From Anaerolineales bacterium (GTDB lineage Bacteria > Chloroflexota > Anaerolineae > Anaerolineales > UBA11858), in NCBI GenBank assembly GCA_028278545.1, contig JANQED010000004.1, positions 141,477 through 205,476 of the forward strand: a stretch of 64,000 nucleotides of DNA, in the 5' to 3' direction. The notes under the pieces are model-generated. The model did not search any database, had not been told where the DNA came from, and saw only the letters and a program-made list of their open reading frames with translations. The translations under genes and the position numbers were made by a program. Within the stretch, counting starts at the first letter, position 1; the number at the start of each line of letters is the position of its first letter. Positions 50,394 to 60,260 of this stretch are shown here, in pieces.

Positions 50394-53300
50394 ATGGCAA
50401 AAACCATCAAGACACTGGACGGGAACGAGGCGGTCGCCACGATTGCCCACAAAACTAATGAAGTGATCGCCATTTATCCGATCACCCCTTCATCCAACAT
50501 GGGCGAACACGCCGATGCCTGGTCCGCGGTTGGCAAGACTAACATCTGGGGGACGGTGCCCGAAGTCATCGAGATGCAGGCCGAAGGCGGCGCCGCGGGC
50601 GCGGTGCACGGCGCCCTGCAAACCGGCGCGCTGACCACCACCTTCACCGCTTCCCAGGGCCTCTTGTTGATGATCCCCAACATGTACAAGATCGCCGGGG
50701 AGCTGACCTCGGCGGTGTTCCACGTCTCGGCGCGCTCCGTGGCCGCCCAGGCCCTCTCCATCTTCGGCGACCACTCCGATGTGATGGCGGCGCGCTCCAC
50801 CGGCTGGGCTTTGCTGGGCTCCGGCTCGGTGCAAGAAGCCCACGATTTCGCCCTCATCTCCCAGGCGGCCGCGCTCGAAGCGCGCGTGCCCTTCCTGCAC
50901 TTCTTCGAGGGCTTCCGCGTCTCCCACGAAGTCAGCAAGATCGAGATGATCCCCGACGAGACCATCCTTGCGATGATCAACGATGAATACATCCACGCTC
51001 ACCGGGCGCGCGGCCTTTCCCCCGATCACCCTGTGATCCGCGGCACGGCCCAGAACCCGGATGTCTTCTTCCAGGCTCGCGAGACCGTCAACCCCTATTA
51101 CCAGGCCTGCCCCGCCATCGTCCAGAAATACATGGACCAGTTCGCCGAACTGACCGGCCGGGAATATCAGATCTTCCAGTATGAAGGCGCGCCCGATGCC
51201 GAGCGCGTCATCGTCGTGATCGGTGCTGGCGGTGAGACCGCGGGCGAGACCGCCAAGGCCCTCAACCAGAATGGGGAGAAGCTCGGCGTGCTGAGCGTGC
51301 GCTTGTACCGCCCCTTCTCCGTCAAGGATTTCGCCCAGGCCCTGCCCCCCAGCGTGAAAGTCCTGGCCGTGCTCGACCGCACCAAGGAACCCGGCGCGGC
51401 CGGCGAACCCCTCTATCAGGACGTGGTCACCGCCGTCAACGAGGCGTTGGCCGAGGGCATTGCCCCCTTCGAGAAGGCCCCCCGGATCATCGGCGGGCGC
51501 TACGGCCTCTCCTCCAAGGAGTTCACCCCCGCCATGGTCAAGGGGATTTACGACGAGATGGCGGAAGCGAAGCCCAAAAATCACTTCACCGTGGGCATCA
51601 ACGACGATGTCACCCACACCAGCATCGAATATGACCCGGCCTTCTCCATCGAAGGGGAAGACACCGTCCGGGCGGTTTTCTTCGGCCTGGGCGCCGACGG
51701 CACCGTGGGCGCCAACAAGAACTCCATCAAGATCATCGGGGAAGAGACCGAGAACTACGCCCAGGGCTACTTCGTCTACGACTCCAAGAAGTCTGGCGCC
51801 AAGACCATCTCCCACCTGCGCTTTGGGCCGAACCCCATCCAGGCCCCCTATCTGATCGATCAGGCCAACTTCGTGGCCTGCCACCAGTTCAACTTCCTCG
51901 AGCAGATCAACATGCTCAAATACGCCCAACCGGGGGCCGTCTTCCTGCTCAACAGCATCTACGGGCCTGAAGATGTCTGGGAGAACCTGCCCCGGGAAGT
52001 CCAGGCGGCGATCATCGAGAAGGACTTGCAGTTCTACATCATCGACGCCTACAATGTGGCCGAGCAGGCCGGCATGGGGCGGCGCATCAACACCATCATG
52101 CAGACCGCTTTCTTCTATATCAGCGGCGTGCTGCCCCAGGATGAAGCCATTGCCGCCATCAAAGACTCCATCCAGAAGACCTACGGCAAGCGCGGCGAGA
52201 CGGTGGTGCAGAAGAACTTTGCCGCCGTCGATGAGGCCCTGGCCCACCTGCACAAAGTCGAAGTGCCGGAGGAAGTCACCAGCCAGCTGACCATGCGCAA
52301 ACCCGTCCCCGACCAGGCCCCTGAGTTCGTGCGCCAGGTTGTGGGCACCATCATCGCCGGGGATGGCGACAACCTGCCCGTCAGCGCCATGCCCATCGAC
52401 GGCACCTATCCCGCCGCCACTACCCAGTGGGAGAAGCGCAACATCACCCTGGAGATCCCCGTTTGGGAAGAGGACCTCTGCATCCGCTGCGGGAAGTGCG
52501 TCTTCGTCTGCCCCCACGCGGTGATCCGCCAAAAGGTGTATGACCCTGCCCTGCTGGAAAATGCCCCTGAGACCTTCAAGCACATCGAGGGCAAATTCAA
52601 GGAATTCCCCGGCTGGGTGTACACCCTCCAGGTGGCCCCCGAAGACTGCACCGGCTGCGAACTTTGCGTCCAGGTCTGCCCGGCCAAGGATAAATCGCAG
52701 CCCAAGCGCAAGGCCCTCAACATGGCCGACCAGCCCCCCATCCGCGAGCAGGAAGTGGAGAACTGGGACTTCTTCCTTTCCATCCCCGAGGTGGACCGCA
52801 CCAAGGTCGAGCCTAAGAACGTCAAGAACTCCCAATTGTTGCAGCCCTTGTTCGAGTTCTCCGGGGCCTGCGCCGGCTGCGGCGAGACCCCTTACATCAA
52901 ATTAGCCAGCCAGCTCTTTGGCGACCGCATGGTCATCGCCAATGCCACCGGCTGCTCCAGCATCTACGGCGGCAACCTGCCCACCCACCCCTACGCGGTC
53001 AACAAAGATGGCCGCGGCCCGGCCTGGTCCAACTCGCTCTTCGAGGATAACGCCGAGTTCGGCCTGGGCATGCGCCTGACCATCGACAAGCAGAACGAAT
53101 ATGCCCGCGAACTGCTGCCCCAACTGGTCGATAAACTCGGCCAGACCCTGGTGGACGACCTGCTCAGCGCCGATCAGAGCGACGAAGCCGGCATCCAGGC
53201 CCAGCGCCAGCGGGTCGAGCAGGTCAAGCAGAAGCTCCAGGGCGTTGATGACCCCAAGGCCAAAGACCTGCTCAGCCTGGCCGATATACTGGTCGAGAAG

Positions 53301-53963
53301 AGCGTCTGGATCGTCGGCGGGGATGGCTGGGCTTATGACATCGGCTACGGCGGGCTGGATCATGTCCTGGCTTCTGGCCGCAACGTCAACGTGCTGGTGC
53401 TCGATACCCAGGTATACTCCAACACCGGCGGCCAGTCGTCCAAAGCCACCCCCATCGGCGCGGTAGCCAAGTTCGCCGCCAACGGTAAGGCCATCCCCCG
53501 CAAAGACCTGGGCATGATCGCCATGTCCTACGGCTATATCTACGTCGCCCAGGTAGCCATGGGCTCCAGCGATATGCAGACCTTGCGGGCTTTCCGCGAG
53601 GCCGACGCTTTCGACGGCCCGGCGCTCATCCTGGCCTACAGCCCCTGCATCAACCACGGCTTCGAACTGAGCGAAGGCCTGAAGCACCAGGACTTGGTCG
53701 TCAAGTCGGGCCTCTGGCCGCTCTACCGCTACAACCCCGACAGAGCCGATGCCGGCCAGAACCCCCTGACCCTGGATTCCAAGGACCCCAGCATCCCCTT
53801 CAAAGAGGCTGCCTACAGGGAGACCCGCTTCAGTATGCTGGCCCTCAGCGACGAAGCGCGCGCCGAACAGTTGATGCAGTCCGCCCAGGAAGAGATCAAC
53901 TCCCGTTGGCAGCTCTACAAACAGATGGCCGCCATCCGCTACAACGGAAACGGCCAGGAGTAG
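50394..53963 (+). CDS. nifJ: Pyruvate:ferredoxin (flavodoxin) oxidoreductase
   Basis: This single-chain enzyme (1189 residues) converts pyruvate and CoA to acetyl-CoA, CO2 and reduced ferredoxin, a mark of anaerobic metabolism. The ATG at 50394 follows GGAG. The order is: the domain with [12 protein letters not shown], the CoA-side domain, and a ferredoxin domain with two 4Fe-4S motifs ([12 protein letters not shown] near 696, [14 protein letters not shown] near 752). The TPP domain follows, with a proximal cluster at CAGCGETPY near 825 and [16 protein letters not shown] near 976, and [12 protein letters not shown]. Codon use is very GC-rich, consistent with high expression. It is followed by a DHODH-like gene. 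Confidence 0.97.
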   Translation: MAKTIKTLDGNEAVATIAHKTNEVIAIYPITPSSNMGEHADAWSAVGKTNIWGTVPEVIEMQAEGGAAGAVHGALQTGALTTTFTASQGLLLMIPNMYKIAGELTSAVFHVSARSVAAQALSIFGDHSDVMAARSTGWALLGSGSVQEAHDFALISQAAALEARVPFLHFFEGFRVSHEVSKIEMIPDETILAMINDEYIHAHRARGLSPDHPVIRGTAQNPDVFFQARETVNPYYQACPAIVQKYMDQFAELTGREYQIFQYEGAPDAERVIVVIGAGGETAGETAKALNQNGEKLGVLSVRLYRPFSVKDFAQALPPSVKVLAVLDRTKEPGAAGEPLYQDVVTAVNEALAEGIAPFEKAPRIIGGRYGLSSKEFTPAMVKGIYDEMAEAKPKNHFTVGINDDVTHTSIEYDPAFSIEGEDTVRAVFFGLGADGTVGANKNSIKIIGEETENYAQGYFVYDSKKSGAKTISHLRFGPNPIQAPYLIDQANFVACHQFNFLEQINMLKYAQPGAVFLLNSIYGPEDVWENLPREVQAAIIEKDLQFYIIDAYNVAEQAGMGRRINTIMQTAFFYISGVLPQDEAIAAIKDSIQKTYGKRGETVVQKNFAAVDEALAHLHKVEVPEEVTSQLTMRKPVPDQAPEFVRQVVGTIIAGDGDNLPVSAMPIDGTYPAATTQWEKRNITLEIPVWEEDLCIRCGKCVFVCPHAVIRQKVYDPALLENAPETFKHIEGKFKEFPGWVYTLQVAPEDCTGCELCVQVCPAKDKSQPKRKALNMADQPPIREQEVENWDFFLSIPEVDRTKVEPKNVKNSQLLQPLFEFSGACAGCGETPYIKLASQLFGDRMVIANATGCSSIYGGNLPTHPYAVNKDGRGPAWSNSLFEDNAEFGLGMRLTIDKQNEYARELLPQLVDKLGQTLVDDLLSADQSDEAGIQAQRQRVEQVKQKLQGVDDPKAKDLLSLADILVEKSVWIVGGDGWAYDIGYGGLDHVLASGRNVNVLVLDTQVYSNTGGQSSKATPIGAVAKFAANGKAIPRKDLGMIAMSYGYIYVAQVAMGSSDMQTLRAFREADAFDGPALILAYSPCINHGFELSEGLKHQDLVVKSGLWPLYRYNPDRADAGQNPLTLDSKDPSIPFKEAAYRETRFSMLALSDEARAEQLMQSAQEEINSRWQLYKQMAAIRYNGNGQE

Positions 53964-54048
53964 AGTAGAGCAGCGCAGCGGCGGGGGCGGTATCGCGCCT
54001 GCCTCGGCCTCCCACCCCAGCCCCCAGCCTGTTTCTGAGGAGATAACC

Positions 54049-55038
54049 ATGACCGACCTTTCCACCCATTATCTAGGTATCCCACTCAAGAATCCCCTCG
54101 TCGCCTCTGCATCCCCGCTCTCAGAGAAGGTCGAAACCGTGCGCCAGCTCGAAGAGGCCGGGGTATCGGCGGTGGTGGTGTATTCGCTCTTCGAGGAACA
54201 GATCGTCAAAGAGAGCCTGGAGCTGGATCACTTCCTGAGCCGCGACACCGAGAGCTTTGCCGAGGCCCTCACCCACCTGCCCGATATCGGCAAATACAGC
54301 CTCGGCCCGGAGAAGTACGTCGAGCATATCGGCCAGCTCAAAGGGGCTGTGGACATCCCCATCATCGGCAGCCTCAACGGGGTCTCTAGCGGCGGTTGGA
54401 TCGACTACGCCCAGAAGATACAGGCCGCCGGGGCCGATGCGCTGGAACTCAACCTTTACTACCTGCCCACCGACACCGCCCTCTCCGGGGAAGCCGTCGA
54501 AGAAGCCTACCTTACCACCGTGAAAGACGTGCGCGCCAAGATCAGCATCCCCCTGGCCGTGAAACTGAGCCCCTTCATCACCTCGATCCCCAACTTCGCC
54601 CAGAAGCTAGCTGACGCCGGGGCCGATGGACTGGTGCTCTTCAACCGCTTCTACCAGCCCGATTTCGACTTAGAAGAGCTGGAAGTCGTCCCTGATTTGG
54701 TGTTGAGTGCCTCGCATGAGCTTTTACTGCCCCTGAGGTGGATTGCCATTCTTCATGGCCGCGTCCCCGTGGACTTTGCCCTGACCAGTGGGGTGCACAC
54801 CGCCGAAGACGTGCTCAAAGCGGTGATGGCCGGCGCCAAGGCCGCCATGACCACCTCGGCCTTGCTCAAGAACGGGGTCGATTACGCCGCCCGCCTCCTC
54901 GACGACCTGGCCGCCTGGATGGTCGAGCATGAATACGAGTCCATCCAGCAGATGCAGGGCAGCCTCAGCCAGGAAGCCAGCGGCAACGAAGCCGCCTTCG
55001 AGCGCGCCAATTATATGAAGGTGCTGGGCTCGTATTAG
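54049..55038 (+). CDS. Dihydroorotate-dehydrogenase-like protein
   Basis: This FMN-type TIM-barrel (329 residues) starts [20 protein letters not shown] and has [34 protein letters not shown] and [20 protein letters not shown]. It belongs to the DHODH-like group usually encoded beside PFOR in anaerobes rather than with pyr genes. The pair suggests a redox role linked to pyruvate oxidation. Pyrimidine synthesis is less likely. AGGAG precedes the ATG. Confidence 0.85.
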   Translation: MTDLSTHYLGIPLKNPLVASASPLSEKVETVRQLEEAGVSAVVVYSLFEEQIVKESLELDHFLSRDTESFAEALTHLPDIGKYSLGPEKYVEHIGQLKGAVDIPIIGSLNGVSSGGWIDYAQKIQAAGADALELNLYYLPTDTALSGEAVEEAYLTTVKDVRAKISIPLAVKLSPFITSIPNFAQKLADAGADGLVLFNRFYQPDFDLEELEVVPDLVLSASHELLLPLRWIAILHGRVPVDFALTSGVHTAEDVLKAVMAGAKAAMTTSALLKNGVDYAARLLDDLAAWMVEHEYESIQQMQGSLSQEASGNEAAFERANYMKVLGSY

Positions 55039-55058
55039 GGGCGTTGTCAGATACTTGA

Positions 55059-55092
55059 GAAGTTCAACTTCTTTTGGAGAAGTTGAACTTCT
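55059..55092. repeat. Inverted repeat, second copy of the 7926 element
   Basis: GAAGTTCAACTTCT-type arms at 55059-55072 and 55078-55091. The arm sequence is the same as at 7926-7956, with a longer loop. Confidence 0.7.
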
Positions 55093-55145
55093 TGGTTAAT
55101 CTGGGGGCGATTTGACTGAGAACTAAGATTTTCGTCCAAAGATAA

Positions 55146-55169
55146 AAACCCCGCCATCAGGCGGGGTTA
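55146..55169 (-). terminator. Terminator of the ATPase-TOPRIM gene
   Basis: On the minus strand AACCCCGCC-TGAT-GGCGGGGTT is followed by TTTTATC. The same stem occurs at 22077-22100. Confidence 0.8.
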
Positions 55170-55182
55170 GCCATCATTTCCA

Positions 55183-57150
55183 TCAGGAACTTGATATTGT
55201 CTGAAAAATATTTCCTAACTCAGGGTTTACAGCAATATCGCCACGGCTGAGACGATCAATCAACAAATTCTGGAGAGCGGGCCAATCACCCAAGTTGTGC
55301 TTGGAAGAAAATCTCTTCAGTAAATATCGCCCTGGAAACAGTATTTTCCATCCATCTCTTTCGTAATCAATAGCCGTTTGAACTTCTTCCAAACATTCTC
55401 CGAATATTCGTTCAGCGTTGCTTTCAGAAATCCGATAGGTTACTTCAGAATTTACACCTGCCATTTGAGTAAATAATGCTGTTTTTAGAGGGTCAACTAC
55501 CTCATGATTGATCGTCAGATCATCAGTAAACGCTGCCAAGCCATTCGAGTGATTGCCTATGCTGCAATCTTCAGATTGATATAATTCTCCAAATCGATAT
55601 ACAACCAAATCACGAAGAAAAGCAGCAGAATTCGCTCGAGCTAACTGATATAAGTCTCTTCGAACTTCTTCTTCAGAAATTTCGCGATGAAAGACTGAGC
55701 GCAAAATATCAGCAATAGCAAGATCGTCGAGAAGATAATTTTCAATATGGTAACGTGATAAAACAAATAGTTGGTTCGGAGCAATAGTCCGATGCTTTTC
55801 AACACTCTGATCGCTAAGATAATCACGATCCCTGATCAAATAGAATTGACAACGAGCGATATCAGATTCAAGCAAGGCTAATATTGCTCTGTTTATCCGA
55901 TAAAGATTGTTCACTGAACCAACAGGAATAAGCCTGATCTCTCTTGCTAATTCGGGGAATAAATAAACGAAAGTTTTTCTGTCCGCACTGCTTTTCAGGC
56001 CTTCCGAAAAAACAATATTCCGAGAAATGCCAATATAGCCTGAATAACCAAACATATCCCGTAAAATTTGAATTTCCGCACCTTCTTGAGTAGCCGGAAT
56101 ACACTCGATTTCACTTCGGTCATCTGAAGTTTTTAGGAAGAAAGTTCTTTCTCGTCCCGCTTCATCAACAATTTCCGCACTGTGGGTTCCACACCAAATT
56201 TGGTTACGTGGACGTATTGAGCGCATTAATTGTAGGAGTTTTCTAGCCAATTCTGGATGTAGATGAAGTTCAGGTTCATCAATTATGATTATTGAATCAG
56301 CGATATTGTGTCGAATGAAGAAGGATAATATGAAGAAAACTTCTTTCTCTCCAGAAGATAAATCTTGGAATGGAACTATATCGCCCGTAGGCAGCTCAAC
56401 TCTGAGCGATAAATTATCTGCCGATGCATCAACAAAAGAATATCCAGGAAATAATCTTCCAAGCAGGTCATTGTATGGTGTTAGAGGATCATTTGGTTTT
56501 TCGCTTGGAACTCCATTTTCGAGATTCTTGAAATGCATCCCCAAGGCATATACATAGTGATAACTTTGCTCAACCAAGAAATCATACATGTCTTCATATT
56601 GTTTCGATGTTGATTGGTATGAAATGTTATTAAAATGCTGTGGTTGAACTCTAGATTTCCAATTAAATAATAGACGATTATTGTAGTTTCTTGCTTCGTA
56701 ACTTCGATCTGACCGAATAAAGAAACCAAGTTTTCTAGAAAAATTTTGGTAACGTTGAGAAACAAGACCATGAACTCTTTCGTTTATTGGTTGTATATGA
56801 TCGTCAAGCAGGTCCGGCATATTAACTTGCATCCAATAGCCACATTCTCTGTTCATATATTCTTGTATCTCGGTTTGCTCAGTTTCGTGAGACACCGCTT
56901 CTATTTCTTCTCTTGTTAATCCGATTTTAATGGCAAAAGAGTGTTCAGTAATTTTCCGACTATGATAATATTGCCAACTATATCTATTGGTCAGGCCGTA
57001 AGATATTAACTCCAAGACTGAACTCTTGCCACCACCATTAGGACCTGCTAAAACTATTAGTTCTGCTAAATCAGTAGGCTCTCGAAAAGAGCCAAATTCG
57101 GCGTCTTTGAGATGTCGAAATTTGCGTACAATCATTCGTTCAATATACAT
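55183..57150 (-). CDS. Fused AAA15-type ATPase and TOPRIM/DUF4435 protein, PARIS-like
   Basis: This AT-rich gene encodes 655 residues; the ATG at 57150 follows GAGGG. The ATPase has Walker A GPNGGGKSS near 37, signature DLSSGEKEVFFIL near 267, and Walker B IIIIDEPELHLHPE near 292. Then comes TH in WCGTHSAEIVDEA. The C-terminal part (about 360-560) has TOPRIM/DUF4435-like IVFSEGLKSSADRKTFVYLF (acidic E) and YLIRDRDYLSD (D-x-D), plus RYHIENYLLDD. This matches AriA (ATPase) and AriB (DUF4435) of the PARIS anti-phage system fused in one chain. It could instead be an OLD-family nuclease. No other defence gene is adjacent. It has its own conserved promoter. Confidence 0.75.
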   Translation of the reverse strand: MYIERMIVRKFRHLKDAEFGSFREPTDLAELIVLAGPNGGGKSSVLELISYGLTNRYSWQYYHSRKITEHSFAIKIGLTREEIEAVSHETEQTEIQEYMNRECGYWMQVNMPDLLDDHIQPINERVHGLVSQRYQNFSRKLGFFIRSDRSYEARNYNNRLLFNWKSRVQPQHFNNISYQSTSKQYEDMYDFLVEQSYHYVYALGMHFKNLENGVPSEKPNDPLTPYNDLLGRLFPGYSFVDASADNLSLRVELPTGDIVPFQDLSSGEKEVFFILSFFIRHNIADSIIIIDEPELHLHPELARKLLQLMRSIRPRNQIWCGTHSAEIVDEAGRERTFFLKTSDDRSEIECIPATQEGAEIQILRDMFGYSGYIGISRNIVFSEGLKSSADRKTFVYLFPELAREIRLIPVGSVNNLYRINRAILALLESDIARCQFYLIRDRDYLSDQSVEKHRTIAPNQLFVLSRYHIENYLLDDLAIADILRSVFHREISEEEVRRDLYQLARANSAAFLRDLVVYRFGELYQSEDCSIGNHSNGLAAFTDDLTINHEVVDPLKTALFTQMAGVNSEVTYRISESNAERIFGECLEEVQTAIDYERDGWKILFPGRYLLKRFSSKHNLGDWPALQNLLIDRLSRGDIAVNPELGNIFQTISSS

Positions 57151-57287
57151 GTTTGTAACCCTCAATCACAGAAATTACGGAGTTAATGCCACCCGATCCA
57201 TGCTTTAGCAGCCATTTTGCACCATAAGCAGCTATATGCAAACAACTTCCCGCTTTTGAACAAAATAATTGCCGCCTGTCATAATAC

Positions 57288-57315
57288 AGCATAGCATAAA
57301 TCCCCCTCTCGTCAA
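57288..57315 (-). promoter_or_regulatory. Conserved promoter element, copy 3
   Basis: On the minus strand TTGACG and TATGCT are separated by 16 nt, with AGAGGGGGATTTATGC between. It drives the ATPase-TOPRIM gene with a leader of about 130 nt. Confidence 0.8.
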
Positions 57316-57371
57316 GCAAAAATGTGTTCAAAAAACCAAAAATCGCGCCGCTCGCCGAAGGCAGAGCGGCG

Positions 57372-57743
57372 TCATTCGGTGCTTGGCCCCAAATGCTCGG
57401 CTAAAAGGTGCCACCTGCCATTTTCCATGATCATCGTAGCAGTCCCTCGGCCCGCTCCACGGGCCTGTTCGCCCCTGATAAGACCCTGCCACCGAAAAGC
57501 GTAGATGCACACAGCAAATTGTTCACTCTTGCGAACCCAGTGCAAATCGAAAATGGCGTACTGTTCATTTTGAATCAGCTTGAAATTCCTTTCATAGGCT
57601 TTCTGCACCTCGGCTTTGCCTTGAAAGTAATCCCCATTGCTGAAGGTGACACACGCATCTTCATGGATATAGGGTGAAACCGCCTGCCAATCCTGGGTTG
57701 CTAAAGCTGCTTCATACCCTTCAATGAATTGTTCTGGACTCAT
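57372..57743 (-). CDS. SnoaL/NTF2-like protein
   Basis: This 123-residue protein has the NTF2-like cone fold pattern: FIEGYEAALATQDWQAVSPY, FSNGDYFQGKAEVQKAYERNF and WHLLAEHLGP at the end. Members include DUF4440/SnoaL-like proteins of unrelated activity. The ATG follows GGAG. No function can be assigned. It is a single-gene unit of the island. Confidence 0.75.
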   Translation of the reverse strand: MSPEQFIEGYEAALATQDWQAVSPYIHEDACVTFSNGDYFQGKAEVQKAYERNFKLIQNEQYAIFDLHWVRKSEQFAVCIYAFRWQGLIRGEQARGAGRGTATMIMENGRWHLLAEHLGPSTE

Positions 57744-57818
57744 TTTGTACACTCCAGTCCTTTTTTATCTCCAAAAACTCGCCCCCGCGGCCAGCCCTGT
57801 CCGGGCCCAACGGGGGCC

Positions 57819-59276
57819 CTAATAGTTTGTTGCCGGCCAGAATGAAAAAACACTCAAAACCAACCAGGTTATCACGATGATCCAGTATAGAACCGGGTTT
57901 TCAGCCCTGGTGATCCTTTCCACAAAATACGTTTCCTGGTTGAGCAGATCGAAAACGCCCCAGAACAAGAACAATATCCCCCAGACCCATGACCAATTCA
58001 TCACGATGGCGATTATGAGCAAAATCAGCGCCAAAATCGTCTTCCACTTGAAATTTGTTGAAGCTTTCATGTTGAATCCTTCCTGCACAGGCGGGCTTTT
58101 CACCAGTTTAGATGCTTTTCTGTGGAACCAATAAGCCCCTGTCTCCAACTCTTTTACGCTCATATTCTTGGGTTCGAACACAACATGAACCCCATCATAT
58201 TTTGACCAGTCCTTGGTTAATATCCGGCCTTCGCTTTCGAATTGAGCGAAGGTCCTGGTTCCAGGGAAGGGAATCAGGATCACCGAGTGCACAGAGTCGA
58301 TCCCAATCTCTTTGGCATATTGATAAGTCGTCTCGAATATCGATGGATCATGTTCATCGAAGCCAAACAAAAACGATGAGTCCACGATCACGCCATAATT
58401 TCTCAATTTCTCTACGAATTCCCTGACTTCGTGGACTTTGACGAACCCTTTTCCGGCTTCTTTCAACGCTTCCTGTGACGGGGTTTCCAAACCAAGCAGC
58501 AGATACTTCAAGCCGCTCTCCACCGCCAGTTGCAGCAGCTCATCGTCCTTCGCCAGATTGATGCTCGTCTCCCCCATCCAATGGATGCTCAGTGGTTTCA
58601 AGGCTCGAAACAGCTCAAGGGCATATTTCCGATTGACTAACAGGTTATCCGAATGGAGTTCGATCCATTTAGCGCCGCTGTTCTTGATCTCATCGATGAT
58701 CTCTTCGATGGGGCGGAAGCGCATCGAGCCGAAAAATTGATGGACCGTGCAAAATGAGCACTTATACGCGCAGCCCCGACCGACCACGACGCTCCAGACA
58801 TCATCATAGTGTTCTTTGCTGATCAGATCGGTGGGGTAGGGCTTGAGCTGTGCCAGATCGAATGGCTCGTTTCGCTCATACTTCTGCTTTAGTTGCCCGT
58901 TCTCGAAATCGCGCAGAAGCTCTTCCCAGATTCCCTCCACTTCTCCTATTAAAACAGCGTCGCCATGCTGCAGCGCCTCATCCGGCAAGAAAGTGGCATG
59001 CAGACCGCCAAATATGATCGTTTTGTTTTTGGCTTTGAATTTCCGGGCGATTTCATACCCGCGCCGCGCGTCCGGCGTAGACATGAAAATAGCCACAATG
59101 TCCGCATCTGAGCGATAGTTCACTTTCATATCGACGGTTTCATCCGTCGCTTCTAACGCAACATCATCGGGCGTGGCTGCCGCGGCGGCAAAGATATTCT
59201 GCGGCGGGGCCCCCATATACTTCTTATACGCTTTGAAAGCACCTGGTGCTGACGCTTTGATGAGATATACCTTCAT
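57819..59276 (-). CDS. B12-binding radical SAM protein with a C-terminal membrane anchor
   Basis: The N-terminal about 150 residues form a cobalamin-binding fold (ADIVAIFMSTPDARRGYEIA, FGGLHATFLPDEAL). The radical SAM core has the cluster motif CAYKCSFC near 175, preceded by VVGRG. It continues with MGETSINLAKDDELLQ and LGLETPSQEAL near 275. The C-terminal 75 residues contain two or three transmembrane helices (about 405-430 and 455-480), an unusual addition. Such enzymes methylate or rearrange unactivated carbons. The substrate is unknown; membrane anchoring suggests a lipid or envelope substrate. The gene stands alone in the island. Confidence 0.85.
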   Translation of the reverse strand: MKVYLIKASAPGAFKAYKKYMGAPPQNIFAAAAATPDDVALEATDETVDMKVNYRSDADIVAIFMSTPDARRGYEIARKFKAKNKTIIFGGLHATFLPDEALQHGDAVLIGEVEGIWEELLRDFENGQLKQKYERNEPFDLAQLKPYPTDLISKEHYDDVWSVVVGRGCAYKCSFCTVHQFFGSMRFRPIEEIIDEIKNSGAKWIELHSDNLLVNRKYALELFRALKPLSIHWMGETSINLAKDDELLQLAVESGLKYLLLGLETPSQEALKEAGKGFVKVHEVREFVEKLRNYGVIVDSSFLFGFDEHDPSIFETTYQYAKEIGIDSVHSVILIPFPGTRTFAQFESEGRILTKDWSKYDGVHVVFEPKNMSVKELETGAYWFHRKASKLVKSPPVQEGFNMKASTNFKWKTILALILLIIAIVMNWSWVWGILFLFWGVFDLLNQETYFVERITRAENPVLYWIIVITWLVLSVFSFWPATNY

Positions 59277-59383
59277 CTACGTTCCTCTATGTTTAGCCGC
59301 GCAACGGCGACATAACCGGCTTGAGTGTTAACAAAGTGCGCTGCTTCTCAAATCTCTAAGCGTTCCCTGGCTTCAATGCACCA

Positions 59384-59839
59384 TTATCGGTCAAACAGAT
59401 TGATTCCCATGCGTTTTAGGGTATTTCCAATGGTGAATTGGTAGAGAAATACTCCGGCCAGGTGCAAGAGGAAGAGCAGCACCGATGCAGATGAGAGCAG
59501 CTCGTGAAAATCTTCAAATCTATCTGTTTGCCACAACAAAACGCCAGAAGAGGTTACCAGCAAAGCAGCGAGCATGATCAACCAGTGATTCCATTTGATT
59601 GCCGTTTTGCGCCACTCTAGCAGGCCCGGTAATGGATCAGGTGTTTTATCGGCAAAATGCCAAGTAATCTGAATCACTGTAAAGGCCATGGCAGCCAATC
59701 CAACCATAATGTGTCCCCAGTAGAATAGAGCACTGTCTTCATCAAAATTAGATGTTAGCCAAACAACAATGAGTAGAATTGCATTTGCCCAATGCAATAT
59801 TCGCGCTATATAACCGTAGGATAGTGTTGAATTTCTCAT
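59384..59839 (-). CDS. Cytochrome b561-like membrane protein
   Basis: This 151-residue, four-helix membrane protein has candidate haem-ligand His in RILHWANA, YWGHIMVGL, WNHWLIM and LLFLLHLAGVFLYQ. This pattern fits prokaryotic cytochrome b561/b subunits that pass electrons from quinol. The ATG at 59839 follows AAGGAG. No partner dehydrogenase is adjacent. Confidence 0.75.
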   Translation of the reverse strand: MRNSTLSYGYIARILHWANAILLIVVWLTSNFDEDSALFYWGHIMVGLAAMAFTVIQITWHFADKTPDPLPGLLEWRKTAIKWNHWLIMLAALLVTSSGVLLWQTDRFEDFHELLSSASVLLFLLHLAGVFLYQFTIGNTLKRMGINLFDR

Positions 59840-59855
59840 GACGATCTCCTTTGCT

Positions 59856-59932
59856 GCAATCAATCGCGAAAATCGCGCCCCGCGCGCCATGCCCGGCCTG
59901 GCTTAATTGGGGGTGGGGCGTCTACCGCATCA
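59856..59932 (-). repeat. Dispersed island repeat (R6)
   Basis: On the plus strand CAATCGCGAAAATCGCGCCC, then GCCCGGCCTGGCTTAATT and GGGTGGGGCGTCTACCGC. The first part matches 62286-62340 and the second matches 61503-61575. Confidence 0.6.
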
Positions 59933-60229
59933 GCGGCGGCGCCTTGCCGCGCCGCCTCCACTGCCTCCAAAGGTGATCGATGCCCCCAGCAGAAAGCCGA
60001 AGTTGTACCAGCCCCCATTGTTATGCACTTCATAGATATGCACCGTATCGGAGAACAGGGAGATCACGAAGGCTATGGGCGAGATCATGCCATGCCACAG
60101 GCCCCGCCAAAAGCCGGCCACCATCCCCTCGTCGTCGGGCACATTCGCCAGTTTGTTCGGGCTGGCTGCACACCCGGAGACGGCCACCAACATCACAAGT
60201 ACCATCAGCAGTACGAGGTTTTTCTTCAT
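59930..60229 (-). CDS. Small putative lipoprotein
   Basis: This 99-residue protein has a signal peptide ending in the lipobox VSGC (about 17-20). One hydrophobic patch follows (GMISPIAFVISLFS), then a Gly-rich C-terminus ending in RRRR. The layout resembles small bacterial lipoproteins of the TIGR-type 'PF-inclusion' kind, but no exact family was recognised. It lies 31 nt downstream of the M28 peptidase and may be co-transcribed with it. Confidence 0.7.
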   Translation of the reverse strand: MKKNLVLLMVLVMLVAVSGCAASPNKLANVPDDEGMVAGFWRGLWHGMISPIAFVISLFSDTVHIYEVHNNGGWYNFGFLLGASITFGGSGGGAARRRR

Positions 60230-60260
60230 GTCGAATCCTCCAGGATAGACGGACTATCCT

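Noticed and set aside
50490..52835. 781-codon open frame on the minus strand
   Set aside because: It lies wholly antisense to nifJ, whose protein is unmistakable. The frame results from GC-rich codon bias, and its product is low-complexity.
52902..54065. 387-codon open frame on the minus strand
   Set aside because: It is the antisense shadow of the nifJ C-terminus, with no recognisable motif.
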